Source: Anaerolineales bacterium (GTDB taxonomy: Bacteria; Chloroflexota; Anaerolineae; Anaerolineales; UBA4823). Taken from it: DNA of 64,000 nt. The stretch lies in contig JAFGJM010000041.1 of the NCBI GenBank assembly GCA_016929095.1, forward strand, positions 29,482 through 93,481, in the 5' to 3' direction. Position numbers and translations under genes: made by a program. The first letter of the stretch is position 1. Each line of letters opens with the position of its first letter. This document shows positions 16,921 to 26,375 of this stretch, piece after piece. A model generated the notes under the pieces. The model ran no database searches. It saw only the letters and a list, made by a program, of their open reading frames with translations, and was not told where the DNA came from.

Positions 16921-17640
16921 ATGATCATAAAAAAACTCGTCATAAGGGTTTTTACACTTTCACTATTGTTGGCGTTTTTTACTCAGGGATGCAGCCTTTT
17001 TCCTCAATCCCCTACCAGCACGCCGACACTTACCCCCAGCCCTTTACCGACTGACACATTAGTCCCAACTGAGATACCTGTTCCAACCGACACACTTGTA
17101 CCTCCCACTTCGAGCCTGCCTACCGAAACCATGACACCCCTCCCGGTAGCTACAGAAGCGCCTGTTGTGGAAACACCTACCGAGACGCCCCAAAGCGTTT
17201 CATTAAGTCGCTGCTATGGGCTTCACGGTAGGCTGGAAGTTCGAATTGTGGTTGCTGAGGCAGCCGCCGTTGGCATGAAACCCTTTACCATTGGTGAAAT
17301 CCCATTTTATGTAACCACGGAGTATGCCCCGTATCGTATCCAGGGAAAATCCAAGCTCGTCTATAAACAAAAAAACGAAGAAGATTGGGGCACTTATAAG
17401 GGTGATGTTAATCTAATGGGCAGCGTTACCGGCCAATGTGTAGCCGGAGAAAATGACGTCGAATTGCGATTAAACATTTCGATGAGCGGCAGCCAAGTGG
17501 TGGTCGTTAGATCGAAAGGCTATAACAAACAATTCCCCTGGTCGGGCGGGGTGAATATTCCCTTAACCTTTGGCCTTATGGAAGGTTATACCATGTCGGA
17601 CGAGGGTTATGTTTTTGTTTTACACAAAGGTGTGGAGTAA
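16921..17640 (+). CDS. Predicted lipoprotein with Pro/Thr-rich stalk
   Basis: 239 aa with a lipoprotein signal peptide (basic start, hydrophobic LSLLLAFF, then FTQGC with Cys as the lipidation site, about residue 24). A 55-residue stalk of TPT/PTDT repeats follows, then a C-terminal domain of about 150 residues rich in beta structure that contains two cysteines. I do not recognise the family. A strong AAGGAG precedes the ATG by nine bases. Presumably displayed outside the membrane. Confidence 0.7.
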   Translation: MIIKKLVIRVFTLSLLLAFFTQGCSLFPQSPTSTPTLTPSPLPTDTLVPTEIPVPTDTLVPPTSSLPTETMTPLPVATEAPVVETPTETPQSVSLSRCYGLHGRLEVRIVVAEAAAVGMKPFTIGEIPFYVTTEYAPYRIQGKSKLVYKQKNEEDWGTYKGDVNLMGSVTGQCVAGENDVELRLNISMSGSQVVVVRSKGYNKQFPWSGGVNIPLTFGLMEGYTMSDEGYVFVLHKGVE

Positions 17641-17732
17641 CAACCCATCTGCGTTAAACGCATGCTGTACTCTGGCAACCCTGAGGAAAAGAAAACCATA
17701 TCCTCTTCACTATTAACCGTTTACTTAATGCC

Positions 17733-18983
17733 ATGCTTATCCATTCTGCTTCCCAATTGATCACGATTGCCGGTGCACCGCAGCGCGGCGCTGAATTAGG
17801 TCGCTTGGGTGTTATTGAGGACGGCGCAGTACTGATAAAAGGCGATACTATCGCCGATGTGGGATCCTCTCAGGCATTACGCACCCAATACCCGGATGAA
17901 TCTACATTAGATATCAGCGGGCGGGTAGTCATGCCCGGATTCGTTGACCCACACACGCATGCGATTTGGGCGGGCGACCGTTCCGCCGAGTTCGAAATGC
18001 GCCTGCAAGGAAAAAGCTACATGGAAATCATGGCTGCTGGCGGCGGGATTGCCTCTACGGTACGGGCAACTCGGGCGGCTTCCCTTAAAGTACTTATGAA
18101 TGAAACCCGCCAGCGTTTACAGCGTATGTTCAGTCACGGTACCACCACCGCAGAAGTTAAAACGGGGTATGGGTTGCATAGCGCTGCCGAACTGCGGATG
18201 CTGCTGGCTTTGTTGCGATTGGATTTAGAAGGACCCTTGGAAATCGCCGCCACCTTTCTGGGCGCCCACGCTGTAGCCCCTGAATATCAAGGCCGGACAG
18301 ATGATTATGTGACGTTGGTATGTGATACCATGCTCCCCTTAGTTAAAGGTTGGTGGCACAACCATGCTCCTTTTCATTGTTATCCCTTTGTAGATGTTTT
18401 CTGTGAAAAAGGGGTATTTGATTTAGACCAATCCCGCCGGATACTGGAGGCTTCCGCCAGACTGGGATTTCCGTTGAAGATCCATGCCGATGAATTTGCC
18501 AATATCGGCGGGGCAAGCCTGGCGGTTGCATTAAATGCCATTTCTGCCGATCATCTGGTAGCTACCTCTGCAGAAGATATCCAGATGCTGGCGCAAAGTA
18601 ATACCGTCGCTGTGGCGCTGCCATGCACCCCCTTCGGGCTGGCAGAATCTCATTACACCCCGGCGCGTGAAATCCTGGAGGCGGGCGGTTTGCTGGCGAT
18701 CGCCACTGACCTGAACCCGGGAACTGCCTGGTGTGAGAGTATGCAATTTGCTATTGCCCTGGCATGCCGCTATCTTCATTTGACGCCGGCTCAAGCCATT
18801 GCTGCGGCAACCATTAATGCCGCCGCAGCGATTGACCGCAGCGACCGAATCGGGTCTCTGGAACCCGGCAAACAAGCCGACCTGATCGTCCTGGATATCC
18901 CCGATTACCGTCACCTGGGTTATCGCTTTGGCACGAACCTGGTGCAGACGGTCATCAAAAAAGGACGCATATACCCGATTTAA
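17733..18983 (+). CDS. hutI: Imidazolonepropionase (histidine degradation)
   Basis: 416 aa, full length for HutI. Amidohydrolase-fold features are VMPGFVDPHTHAIWAGDR (metal-binding His pair), FEMRLQGKSYMEIMAAGGGI, KTGYGLH, KIHADEF, and ATDLNPGTAWCESMQ (catalytic Asp region). It opens the imidazolone ring to N-formimino-glutamate. No other hut gene (hutH, hutU, hutG) lies in the window. The next gene starts eight bases after its stop. Confidence 0.93.
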   Translation: MLIHSASQLITIAGAPQRGAELGRLGVIEDGAVLIKGDTIADVGSSQALRTQYPDESTLDISGRVVMPGFVDPHTHAIWAGDRSAEFEMRLQGKSYMEIMAAGGGIASTVRATRAASLKVLMNETRQRLQRMFSHGTTTAEVKTGYGLHSAAELRMLLALLRLDLEGPLEIAATFLGAHAVAPEYQGRTDDYVTLVCDTMLPLVKGWWHNHAPFHCYPFVDVFCEKGVFDLDQSRRILEASARLGFPLKIHADEFANIGGASLAVALNAISADHLVATSAEDIQMLAQSNTVAVALPCTPFGLAESHYTPAREILEAGGLLAIATDLNPGTAWCESMQFAIALACRYLHLTPAQAIAAATINAAAAIDRSDRIGSLEPGKQADLIVLDIPDYRHLGYRFGTNLVQTVIKKGRIYPI

Positions 18984-18991
18984 CCAGCCTT

Positions 18992-19678
18992 ATGCCGACG
19001 ATCGAACAAGCCCGAACCTGGTATCCCTACGATCCCGTGCATGGTTTCGACCATGTGCTGCGCGTTTATTCTCTGGCAGAGAAACTTGCTCAAGAGGAAG
19101 GCGCGGATCTCGAGATCGTCAGGGCTGCGGTGTTGTTTCATGATGTAGAGAGCTATCAGCCGTCAGCTATCAGCCCTCAGTTAAAAGAAGGCAAGCAGAG
19201 AGTGGTGAGGAGTGAGGGGGAATACAAGCCTGGTAAACGCAAAAATCATCATCTCAGTGCAGCGGAGTTTGCAGCCCAGAGCTTGCGCCTCGAAGGCTGG
19301 GAAGAAAAGCGGATCGAAGCGGTTTGCCATTGCATCAGGGCTCACCGCTTCCGCGACCAGCGTGAACAACCTCAGACTATAGAAGCCCAGGTAGTTTTCG
19401 ATGCCGATAAACTGGATGCCATCGGCGCCACTGGCGTCGCCCGCGCCATCGCCTACGCCACCCGCGCTGAAATGCCTGCCTATACAGCGCCCTCGAAACA
19501 GTTTATCCAAACAGGAAAGCTGGAACCTGGCGAACCGCACAGTGCTTATCATGAACATATCTATAAATTATTGAAAATCAAAGACCGCCTGTTCACCCCC
19601 GCCGGGCGGCGCATGGCAGAAGAACGCCACCGCTTCATGTGCGAATACTTCGACCGCCTGGCGGAGGAATGCGAATAG
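18992..19678 (+). CDS. HD-domain phosphohydrolase with an atypical internal insert
   Basis: 228 aa with an HD-family metal site: H21 (in GFDHVLRV), the H50-D51 pair (VLFHDVE), and a later CHCIRAHR and FDADKLDAIGATG. The family hydrolyses phosphate esters of nucleotides or similar compounds. Residues about 54-83 are an insert encoded by repetitive DNA (19151-19240: CAGC/TATCAG words, then a GAGTGGTGAGGAGTGAG-like tract) that looks like intergenic text elsewhere in the window. It keeps frame, so the protein may still fold. Follows hutI by eight bases. Confidence 0.8.
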   Translation: MPTIEQARTWYPYDPVHGFDHVLRVYSLAEKLAQEEGADLEIVRAAVLFHDVESYQPSAISPQLKEGKQRVVRSEGEYKPGKRKNHHLSAAEFAAQSLRLEGWEEKRIEAVCHCIRAHRFRDQREQPQTIEAQVVFDADKLDAIGATGVARAIAYATRAEMPAYTAPSKQFIQTGKLEPGEPHSAYHEHIYKLLKIKDRLFTPAGRRMAEERHRFMCEYFDRLAEECE

Positions 19679-19762
19679 GTTCGCGATCAGTAGATTCCAT
19701 TTTATTTGGGCATATTGAATTCTCCCTTTTATATTTGTATACCCCAATTGCTCCAACTAACT

Positions 19763-19768
19763 TATAAT
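19763..19768 (+). promoter_or_regulatory. Probable -10 element (TATAAT) for the inositol-monophosphatase-family gene
   Basis: A consensus TATAAT lies 41 bases before ATG 19810, in an AT-rich stretch without an intervening gene. No convincing -35 was found. Confidence 0.4.
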
Positions 19769-19809
19769 AAAACTTCGTGCATTATTATTTACTTTATCGG
19801 AATTAACTT

Positions 19810-20604
19810 ATGTCACCATCCCTATTAGACCTTGAAACTCTGGCTCGTTCAGCCGGAGAGATCCTTCGCAACGGCTTTGAGCCGCGCCCGGGTTATGGCC
19901 ACCGCATCGACATCGAACACAAAGGCGAAATCGATCTGGTCACCGAGATCGACCGCCAATCCGAACAATATATTATTGGCGAAATCAAGCGCCGCTTCCC
20001 CAATCACGGCATTTATGCCGAGGAAAGCGGCAACAACAGCGACGGTCAGCACAGCATCTGGTACATCGACCCGTTGGACGGCACCATCAATTACGCCCAC
20101 GGCGTGCCTATCTTCTCCGTTTCCATCGCCTATACAGAAAACGGCGAATTACTTCTGGCGGTCGTGTATGACCCAATGCAAGACGAATGCTTCACCGCTC
20201 AAAAAGGGCAGGCTGCATGGATGAATGGCAAGCCCATTCACGTTTCTAGTCAAAATAAACTGCTGGATTCCTTACTGGTAACCGGATTTCCGTACGATGT
20301 GCGCACCAATCCGGATAATAACTTCGATAATCACGCCCGATTGATGAAGTCGACCCAGGGTGTGCGCCGCCTCGGTTCGGCTGCCCTCGATTTGGCGTAT
20401 GTGGCTTCCGGACGGTTTGACGGTTTTTGGGAATTACAGATCGAGCCCTACGATATTGCCGCCGGAGCGCTGATTGCTCGTGAAGCCGGCGCGGTTGTTA
20501 CGGGCGCGTTGGGACTCCCGCTAAAGATGGGCAAAGCTATGTCCATCCTGGCTGCCAATCCCCAATTACACCCTCAAATATTAGCGGTGATCAATGATAA
20601 ATAA
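19810..20604 (+). CDS. suhB: Inositol-1-monophosphatase family phosphatase
   Basis: 264 aa with the full family signature: DLVTEIDRQSE, IYAEESG (metal-binding Glu), WYIDPLDGTINYAHG, then GSAALDLAYVASGRFDGFWE and the C-terminal YDIAAGALIAREAGG-like motif. The size fits SuhB/IMPase, which dephosphorylates inositol-1-phosphate and sometimes other sugar phosphates. It is a shorter, separate relative of the Hal2-type protein at 4949. Confidence 0.9.
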   Translation: MSPSLLDLETLARSAGEILRNGFEPRPGYGHRIDIEHKGEIDLVTEIDRQSEQYIIGEIKRRFPNHGIYAEESGNNSDGQHSIWYIDPLDGTINYAHGVPIFSVSIAYTENGELLLAVVYDPMQDECFTAQKGQAAWMNGKPIHVSSQNKLLDSLLVTGFPYDVRTNPDNNFDNHARLMKSTQGVRRLGSAALDLAYVASGRFDGFWELQIEPYDIAAGALIAREAGAVVTGALGLPLKMGKAMSILAANPQLHPQILAVINDK

Positions 20605-20751
20605 ACAGGTTGAAAAGGATTATCAGGATAAAATGGATTAAGATATATTTTTATCTTTTCTAACCTGCCCATCCTGGGTATCCTGTTTCATCTTTCTTTC
20701 GATTTTGATAAATTCCACGATCTAAACCAGAATCATCAACCCGAAAAGGGT

Positions 20752-20757
20752 ATAATA
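20752..20757 (+). promoter_or_regulatory. Probable -10 element (TATAAT) for the nucleotidyltransferase gene
   Basis: TATAAT lies 42 bases before ATG 20800, preceded by GGG. No clear -35 or Shine-Dalgarno was seen; the bases directly before the ATG are AT-rich. Confidence 0.4.
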
Positions 20758-20799
20758 AAAACAAAATTCTAGCTACTCTCTGGGAATTTTCTCTAAAAT

Positions 20800-21810
20800 A
20801 TGAAACAACCAATAAAAATCGTCATCCCAATGGCAGGGTTAGGCACCCGTTTGCGCCCGCTTACCTGGAGCGTTCCAAAACAATTGCTCAATGTGGCAGG
20901 CAAGTCGGTGCTGGATCATGTTTTGAATACATTCTGTACATTACCCGACCCCCAAAATATTGAATTGATCAACATCGTGGGATATCTGGGTGGTCAAATT
21001 GAAGCGCATATAAAAGAACACTACCCGCAAATTATTTCCCACTATATCGTTCAAGATGACCCGCTTGGGCAATCGCACGCCATCTATCTGGCGCGCCAAT
21101 ACATCAAGGGACCTATGCTGGTGGTTTTTGCCGATACACTCATCGAAACCGATCTCTCTTTCCTGGCAAACAACTCGGTCGAAGCCGTTGCCTGGGTAAA
21201 ACCCGTACCCGATCCGCGCCGGTTTGGTGTGGCAGAATTGGGCGATAATGGATATGTGCGGCGCCTGGTCGAAAAACCTGATAACATTGAAAACAATCTG
21301 GCTCTGGTAGGATTTTATTATTTCAGAAATGGTGAAGCGCTTGTTTCTGCCATAGAGGAACAAATGTCGCGCGATGTTATGACCAAAGGGGAATATTTCC
21401 TGGCTGATGCTATCAATATCATGCTGGAAAATGGCTTGTGCATGAACACCAATGCCGTGGATGTATGGCTGGATACCGGCACCCCGGAAGCTTTACTCGA
21501 AACCAATTGTTATTTATTAGACCATGGTATGGATAACTCCTCTGAAGCACGCCAGCGCAAGGGGGTTGTCGTCATTCCCCCGGTATTCATTCACCCTACG
21601 GCAGAGGTATATAACTCTGTAATCGGACCTTTCACCTCCCTGGGGGCGAGTTGTAAAGTAAATAGCAGTATCATACGCAATACCATTCTGGGAGATGCCG
21701 CTGAAGTCAGCGATGTGATCCTGGAAGGCTCACTGGTCGGGCGCCGGGCGTTTATCTCACGCCGCGCTGGTAAGATCAACGCCGGGGATCACACGATGGT
21801 GGTTTTATAG
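20800..21810 (+). CDS. Sugar-1-phosphate nucleotidyltransferase (RmlA/GlmU-like, with beta-helix tail)
   Basis: 336 aa. The N-terminal nucleotidyltransferase domain opens IVIPMAGLGTRLRPLTWSVPKQLL, with the glycine-rich loop and catalytic Arg and Lys. VVFADTLIETD provides the metal-binding Asp. VEKPD and WLDTGTPEALLETN complete the site. The last 70 residues have hexapeptide-like repeats (left-handed beta-helix). It makes an NDP-sugar from NTP and sugar-1-phosphate; whether glucose, mannose or another sugar is not clear. The next small gene begins two bases after its stop. Confidence 0.85.
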   Translation: MKQPIKIVIPMAGLGTRLRPLTWSVPKQLLNVAGKSVLDHVLNTFCTLPDPQNIELINIVGYLGGQIEAHIKEHYPQIISHYIVQDDPLGQSHAIYLARQYIKGPMLVVFADTLIETDLSFLANNSVEAVAWVKPVPDPRRFGVAELGDNGYVRRLVEKPDNIENNLALVGFYYFRNGEALVSAIEEQMSRDVMTKGEYFLADAINIMLENGLCMNTNAVDVWLDTGTPEALLETNCYLLDHGMDNSSEARQRKGVVVIPPVFIHPTAEVYNSVIGPFTSLGASCKVNSSIIRNTILGDAAEVSDVILEGSLVGRRAFISRRAGKINAGDHTMVVL

Positions 21811-21812
21811 AA

Positions 21813-22025
21813 ATGCCCGGGTTGGTGGAATGTCGTTCAAATTTTGAGTATGCCGAACGGCCGACCGCTTTATATTGGGAAGAACAGCGCCTGATGGTAG
21901 ACAAAATCATCCTGAGTTGGCGGGCTCCGGATGGAAAATATTTTCGCGTTCAAACTGCCGATGGGCAGGTTTTCGAACTGTTTTACGACGATTTGTTTAA
22001 TGATTGGCACATTAGATCTATCTAA
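21813..22025 (+). CDS. Small uncharacterised protein (70 aa)
   Basis: It starts two bases after the nucleotidyltransferase stop and ends 12 bases before the aminotransferase start, which fits an operon. The sequence looks like a compact beta protein: the conserved-looking ERPTALYWEEQRLMVDKIILSWRAPDGKYFRV, then FELFYDD...WHI. It resembles small DUF6504-type proteins, but I am not certain. Codon use is like its neighbours, and the strand and spacing support a real gene. Confidence 0.6.
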   Translation: MPGLVECRSNFEYAERPTALYWEEQRLMVDKIILSWRAPDGKYFRVQTADGQVFELFYDDLFNDWHIRSI

Positions 22026-22037
22026 ACAGGAGATATC

Positions 22038-23201
22038 GTGAACAAACAATACCTGGCTGAAAAAGTAGTAAATCTTAAACCTTCCGGCATCCGCAAATTT
22101 TTTGATATCGTCGCTACCATGCAAGATGTGATCTCATTGGGAATCGGCGAGCCGGATTTTGCCACCCCCAACCCCATTCTGGAAGTTGGAGTCCGTTCGT
22201 TGAAAAGCGGCGCCACTCACTATACCTCAAATGCCGGGCGTATCGGGCTGCGCCAGGCGATTGCCGAATTTCTGAACACCCATTATGGCGTGGATTATCA
22301 TCCGGCGGATGAAATTTTAATTACCGTGGGGGTTTCCGAAGCATTGTATGCCACCATGACGGCTTTGTTAAATCCCGGAGAAGAAGTAGTCATCGCCACA
22401 CCTTGTTTTGTGGCATATCAGGCGGAAGTCATATTAGCCGGTGGCGTTCCGGTGGAACTGCCTACCCGGGTGGATGATAAATTTGTATTACGTGCGAATG
22501 ATCTGGAAGCCGCTATTACGCCGCAAACTAAGGCTTTGCTGATAGGTTATCCCAATAACCCAACCGGTGCGGTAGCTTCACGTGAAGAGCTGTTGGAGAT
22601 TGCAAAAGTTGCTGAAAAACACGACTTGATAGTCATTTCTGATGAGCTTTATGACCAACTCATATATGGTGTTTCGCACGTTTGTTTTGCTTCTTTACCC
22701 AACATGCGGGAGCGCACTATTTTATTGGGCGGTTTTTCAAAGAATTACGCTATGACCGGATGGCGCATCGGTTTTGCAGCCGCCCCGAAGGAATTGCTTA
22801 CCGGATTGGCGCGGGTTCACCAGTACACCATCATGTGCGCCCCAACCATGGCACAGGATGCAGCTATCGAAGCGATAACCAATGGCGCGACTGAAGTTGA
22901 GATTATGCGCAATGAATACGACCGCCGCCGTAAATTGATCGTTGGGGGTTTGAATGAATTGGGATTGCCCACGTTTGAGCCACGCGGCGCTTTTTATGCG
23001 TTTCCCAATATTGGGGTCACCGGTATGGATGATGAATTGTTTGCCCAGCGGCTGCTGGATGAAGAAAAGGTAGCGGTAGTGCCTGGCTCTGCTTTTGGGG
23101 CGGGGGGTGAGGGGTTTGTGCGCTGCTCTTATGCAACAGCTTATGAAAAAATCGAGGAAGCGCTTCGCCGCATTAAATCATTCATGCGGCGGCATGGTTA
23201 A
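22038..23201 (+). CDS. Class I/II PLP-dependent aminotransferase
   Basis: 387 aa from GTG 22038, with GGAG seven bases upstream. Fold type I motifs are SLGIGEPDFATP, YPNNPTGAV, ISDELYDQLIY, the PLP-binding Lys in GGFSKNYAMTGWRIGF, and the C-terminal substrate-binding Arg in GFVRCSYAT. It belongs with aspartate/aromatic aminotransferases (AspC/PatA-like); substrate specificity is not assigned. gatB follows six bases after its stop. Confidence 0.9.
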   Translation: MNKQYLAEKVVNLKPSGIRKFFDIVATMQDVISLGIGEPDFATPNPILEVGVRSLKSGATHYTSNAGRIGLRQAIAEFLNTHYGVDYHPADEILITVGVSEALYATMTALLNPGEEVVIATPCFVAYQAEVILAGGVPVELPTRVDDKFVLRANDLEAAITPQTKALLIGYPNNPTGAVASREELLEIAKVAEKHDLIVISDELYDQLIYGVSHVCFASLPNMRERTILLGGFSKNYAMTGWRIGFAAAPKELLTGLARVHQYTIMCAPTMAQDAAIEAITNGATEVEIMRNEYDRRRKLIVGGLNELGLPTFEPRGAFYAFPNIGVTGMDDELFAQRLLDEEKVAVVPGSAFGAGGEGFVRCSYATAYEKIEEALRRIKSFMRRHG

Positions 23202-23207
23202 CCCCTG

Positions 23208-24701
23208 ATGACAATTGTTTATGAACCTATTATTGGCCTGGAGGTGCATGCCGAACTGGCGACACACTCAAAAATGTTTTGCGCCTGCCCAGTGGTAGAC
23301 ACCACTCAAGTCGAACCAAATGTAGCTGTTTGCCCGGTATGCGCCGGCATGCCCGGTGTGTTGCCGGTGGTCAATCAAAAAGCGGTGGAATTAGGTCTGC
23401 GCGTGGCGCTGGCGCTGGATTGCGAGATAGCGCCTTGCAGCCTGTTTGCACGCAAGAATTATTTCTATCCCGATCTGCCCAAAGGGTACCAGATCTCTCA
23501 GTATGAAAACCCCCTGGCGGTTAACGGAAAAATCACTATCCATACTTCTCAAGGGGAAAAGGTGGTGCGCATTCGCCGCGTGCACCTGGAAGAGGATACC
23601 GGTAAATTAACCCACATTGCTGAGAGTGTAAAGAACTCCGAAACCGAAGCCACCCCGGCTCATACCTTGATCGATTTGAACCGCGCCGGTGTACCGCTTT
23701 TAGAGATCGTCACCGAACCCGATCTGCATTCTGCTGAGCAAGTGGGCGCCTATGCCCGCGCCTTGCATAGTTTATTGCGGTACCTGAAGGTCAATTCCGG
23801 CGATATGCAAAAAGGCGCCATGCGCATTGAACCCAATATCTCTATCCGACCGGAGGGAAGCGTAACTTTCGGCATCCGCTGTGAAATTAAAAATCTGAAC
23901 AGTTTTCGTGCCCTGGAACGGTCAGTGGATTACGAAATTCAACGCCAGAGTATATTGCTCGATGAAGGCAAACCTGTAATTCAAGAGACACGCGGTTGGG
24001 TAGATGAGCAAGGGATTACCGTAACGCAGCGTTCAAAAGAAGAAGCCCACGATTACCGCTATTTTCCCGAACCCGATCTGCCGCCACTGGTGGTGGAACG
24101 CGAATGGGTAGAACAAATTCGCGCCAGCTTACCGGAGCTGCCTATTGCCCGGCTGCGACGTTTTCAAAGCCAATATCAACTAAGCGCTTACGATGCGGAA
24201 GTGCTTACCGCGGAACAAGAAACGGCGGATTATTTCGAGACAGCCCTTGCGGCTGCCCCTGGTATTTCCCCAAAGATGTTTGCCAACTGGATTTGCGGTG
24301 AATTGTTTGGATTGCTAAACCAGGCGCAGACGAGTCTGGTTGATTGTTCCCTCTCGCCGCAATCCCTGGCTGATTTAGTGCGTCTGGTAGCCGCCGGGGA
24401 GATTAACCAGGGCACCGGAAAAACTGTGCTGGCAGAGATGTTCAATAGCGGGAAAGAAGCGGAAGCCATCATTGCCGATCACGGACTGCGTCAGATTTCT
24501 GATGGTGATGCCATTGCCGGCCTGGTGCGTCAGGCGCTGGAAAACAACCCCTCCCAGGTGCAAACTTACCTGGGAGGTAAAACCAGTATTGCGCAATGGC
24601 TGTTTGGGCAGGTAATGAAATCCGCCAAAGGGCAGGCCAATCCACAGGTGGTAAGGCAAGAGTTAAACAAACAGTTAGAGGGGTTAAAAAACCAATCTTA
24701 A
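23208..24701 (+). CDS. gatB: Aspartyl/glutamyl-tRNA amidotransferase subunit B
   Basis: 497 aa, the typical GatB length. The kinase-like core begins YEPIIGLEVHAEL. It includes zinc-site cysteines (CACPV...CPVCAGMPG), YFYPDLPKGYQISQYE, EEDTGKL and DLNRAGVPLLEIVTEPD, then the C-terminal helical YqeY-like tRNA-binding domain with GEINQGTGKTVLAEM. With GatA and GatC it converts Glu-tRNA(Gln) or Asp-tRNA(Asn) to the amidated form. gatA and gatC are not in the window. Confidence 0.96.
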   Translation: MTIVYEPIIGLEVHAELATHSKMFCACPVVDTTQVEPNVAVCPVCAGMPGVLPVVNQKAVELGLRVALALDCEIAPCSLFARKNYFYPDLPKGYQISQYENPLAVNGKITIHTSQGEKVVRIRRVHLEEDTGKLTHIAESVKNSETEATPAHTLIDLNRAGVPLLEIVTEPDLHSAEQVGAYARALHSLLRYLKVNSGDMQKGAMRIEPNISIRPEGSVTFGIRCEIKNLNSFRALERSVDYEIQRQSILLDEGKPVIQETRGWVDEQGITVTQRSKEEAHDYRYFPEPDLPPLVVEREWVEQIRASLPELPIARLRRFQSQYQLSAYDAEVLTAEQETADYFETALAAAPGISPKMFANWICGELFGLLNQAQTSLVDCSLSPQSLADLVRLVAAGEINQGTGKTVLAEMFNSGKEAEAIIADHGLRQISDGDAIAGLVRQALENNPSQVQTYLGGKTSIAQWLFGQVMKSAKGQANPQVVRQELNKQLEGLKNQS

Positions 24702-25097
24702 TAAAGGGCTGAGTAATTCCCGACGCTCGTAAAGTACTTGCATCCCATCTTGAATGATGTTTTGTGTACCTTCATCGAGAGGTAATTGCGTCCATTTTGT
24801 CGTTGTTATGCCAAATTCCACTTCGGTGCCGTCAAGATACCAAACCCGCAGCGAGGTAACCATGCCATATTCCTCGATTTGCTGCTTACCGATCGTCCCG
24901 AACTGTTTTACCCAATCGATGTTTGTGATGTATCTATGGGGGTCATCCACCAATAATATGAAATCGATGTCCGATGTATCGGTCGCTGCACCGCGGGCAT
25001 ACGAACCCACCAGAGCAATTGCTTGAATATCTGGCTGCATGGCAGCCCAGGTGATGACGGGTGTGATGAAATCCTGGATATGTTCGATATTTCTCAT
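24684..25097 (-). CDS. MNT-type nucleotidyltransferase domain protein
   Basis: About 137 aa (ATG 25097; a GTG at 25115 is the alternative). The nucleotidyltransferase core reads ALVGSYARGAATDTSDIDFILLV, with the GS motif and two metal Asp residues. Such proteins transfer nucleotides to small molecules or proteins, and some are MNT antitoxins paired with HEPN toxins; no HEPN partner is adjacent. It converges on gatB with an 18-base tail overlap. Confidence 0.75.
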   Translation of the reverse strand: MRNIEHIQDFITPVITWAAMQPDIQAIALVGSYARGAATDTSDIDFILLVDDPHRYITNIDWVKQFGTIGKQQIEEYGMVTSLRVWYLDGTEVEFGITTTKWTQLPLDEGTQNIIQDGMQVLYERRELLSPLLRLVF

Positions 25098-25173
25098 GCT
25101 TTTTTCTAAAAGCACTGATGCATGTTTCTTATATTTCCTTGTTGCCTGATTACCTTATGTCTTACCTTTGTAT

Positions 25174-25857
25174 CTACCAGATACCCGGCAGCAGGCGAAA
25201 ACGTGTCTGATGGGCATATTCGGTATAACCGGTCAGCTCTGTGTGTAAAGTGCGGTCTTCGAGTGCGGTGCGTAAAATCATTAAACAGGCGTTCACGCCG
25301 CTAAGCGCCAGAGCCCACCAGGAAGTGAGTAATATTGGAACGGTCAGTTCAAACAATATCGAACCAGTATAGGCGGGATGTCGCACATAGCGGTATGGAC
25401 CATCGGTAACGACTGCGTGTTTACGTTCATCCTGCAGACGAACGATTTGCGAGAAGAAGGCATTTCTGGCGGTAGCCCAAACAACCAGAACATATCCTAT
25501 GACGCATATGATCAATGCCCCTATTTGCACCCACAAAGGAAAGTTCTCCGTCCAGCCATAACGCCGGTCAAGCCCGGCAACGATGTATCTTGCCAGTTGT
25601 ATAAGACCGTAAAGACTCATGATCATTGTGTCCCAGGATTTGGCGCCCTTGCGTGGTCCCAGCCGCTCTGCTAATAAATCCGGATTATAGCGTAGTATGA
25701 CAATGGCTGTGGCGATTACCCACATAAAAATTACTGCCACACCAGCCCAACCTTGCCACCAGTTAACCGTCCCGGCTGACCAGAACAATGCCACCCCCAT
25801 AAACACAAGCCCCATTGTTTCTCTAAAAGCATATCGCAGGAAAATTTTAGTGTTCAT
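25174..25857 (-). CDS. Isoprenylcysteine carboxyl methyltransferase-like membrane protein
   Basis: 227 aa with five or six membrane helices. The C-terminal family signature is VVTDGPYRYVRHPAYTGSI, then a helix, and LRTALEDRTLHTELTGYTEYAHQTRFRLLPGIW. That is the SAM-binding PEMT/ICMT motif (RHP and E...Y). Bacterial members methylate lipids or unknown small molecules. ATG 25857 is preceded by AAGGGG. Confidence 0.8.
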   Translation of the reverse strand: MNTKIFLRYAFRETMGLVFMGVALFWSAGTVNWWQGWAGVAVIFMWVIATAIVILRYNPDLLAERLGPRKGAKSWDTMIMSLYGLIQLARYIVAGLDRRYGWTENFPLWVQIGALIICVIGYVLVVWATARNAFFSQIVRLQDERKHAVVTDGPYRYVRHPAYTGSILFELTVPILLTSWWALALSGVNACLMILRTALEDRTLHTELTGYTEYAHQTRFRLLPGIW

Positions 25858-26375
25858 TTCTTACCCCTTTGCAAGACTGAATCTCATAGCAGTATCTAAA
25901 AAAAATTTCAATACAAATCGTATCACAAAAAAGATTGTAAGCATTCGTAATGTGTCGGGATTTGCGAAAAGCCAGATTAAATTCCGTTTCCGGAATCCCA
26001 TTTTTCAAAGCTACTGATACGACTATCTAATGCTCATCCGCAGAGTTCGCAGATTTTTTCGAGAGTGAAAATTCTCATCGTTTGAGGTTTTCATAAATAA
26101 TACTTTCTCTGCCTCCTTGGCGTTCAAGCGAATATTTGGCATTTGATTCTCGAGAAATTTCAAAAATGTGTAGGGGATTTTGATACACTAATATTAGTTG
26201 ACAAAATCAAATAGTAAGAACCCCATCATAGCCTTGGAAAGGATTTGATAGGAAAGACGTGGGAATTATTACTTTGAAGAAACCGGGAAAAGGGGGAAAA
26301 AGAGGAACGAAGTGGTAGAATTGTGCGATGGTGCGCATTCGTTGCATTCAAAATCCACATACTTGAGGTGAATCA
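25858..26375. other. Intergenic region upstream of dcd
   Basis: No gene is seen in these 518 bases between the divergent methyltransferase-like gene and dcd. The sequence is AT-rich and includes the nested dyad annotated separately at 26176-26208. The dcd ribosome-binding site (GAGGTG) is at the right end. Confidence 0.5.
26176..26208. promoter_or_regulatory. Nested dyad symmetry upstream of dcd
   Basis: GATTTTG (26176-26182) is inverted as CAAAATC (26202-26208). Between them lies a perfect 12-base palindrome ACTAATATTAGT (26187-26198). This two-layer symmetry is the size of a dimeric repressor operator. No regulator is linked, so the function is a guess. Confidence 0.3.
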
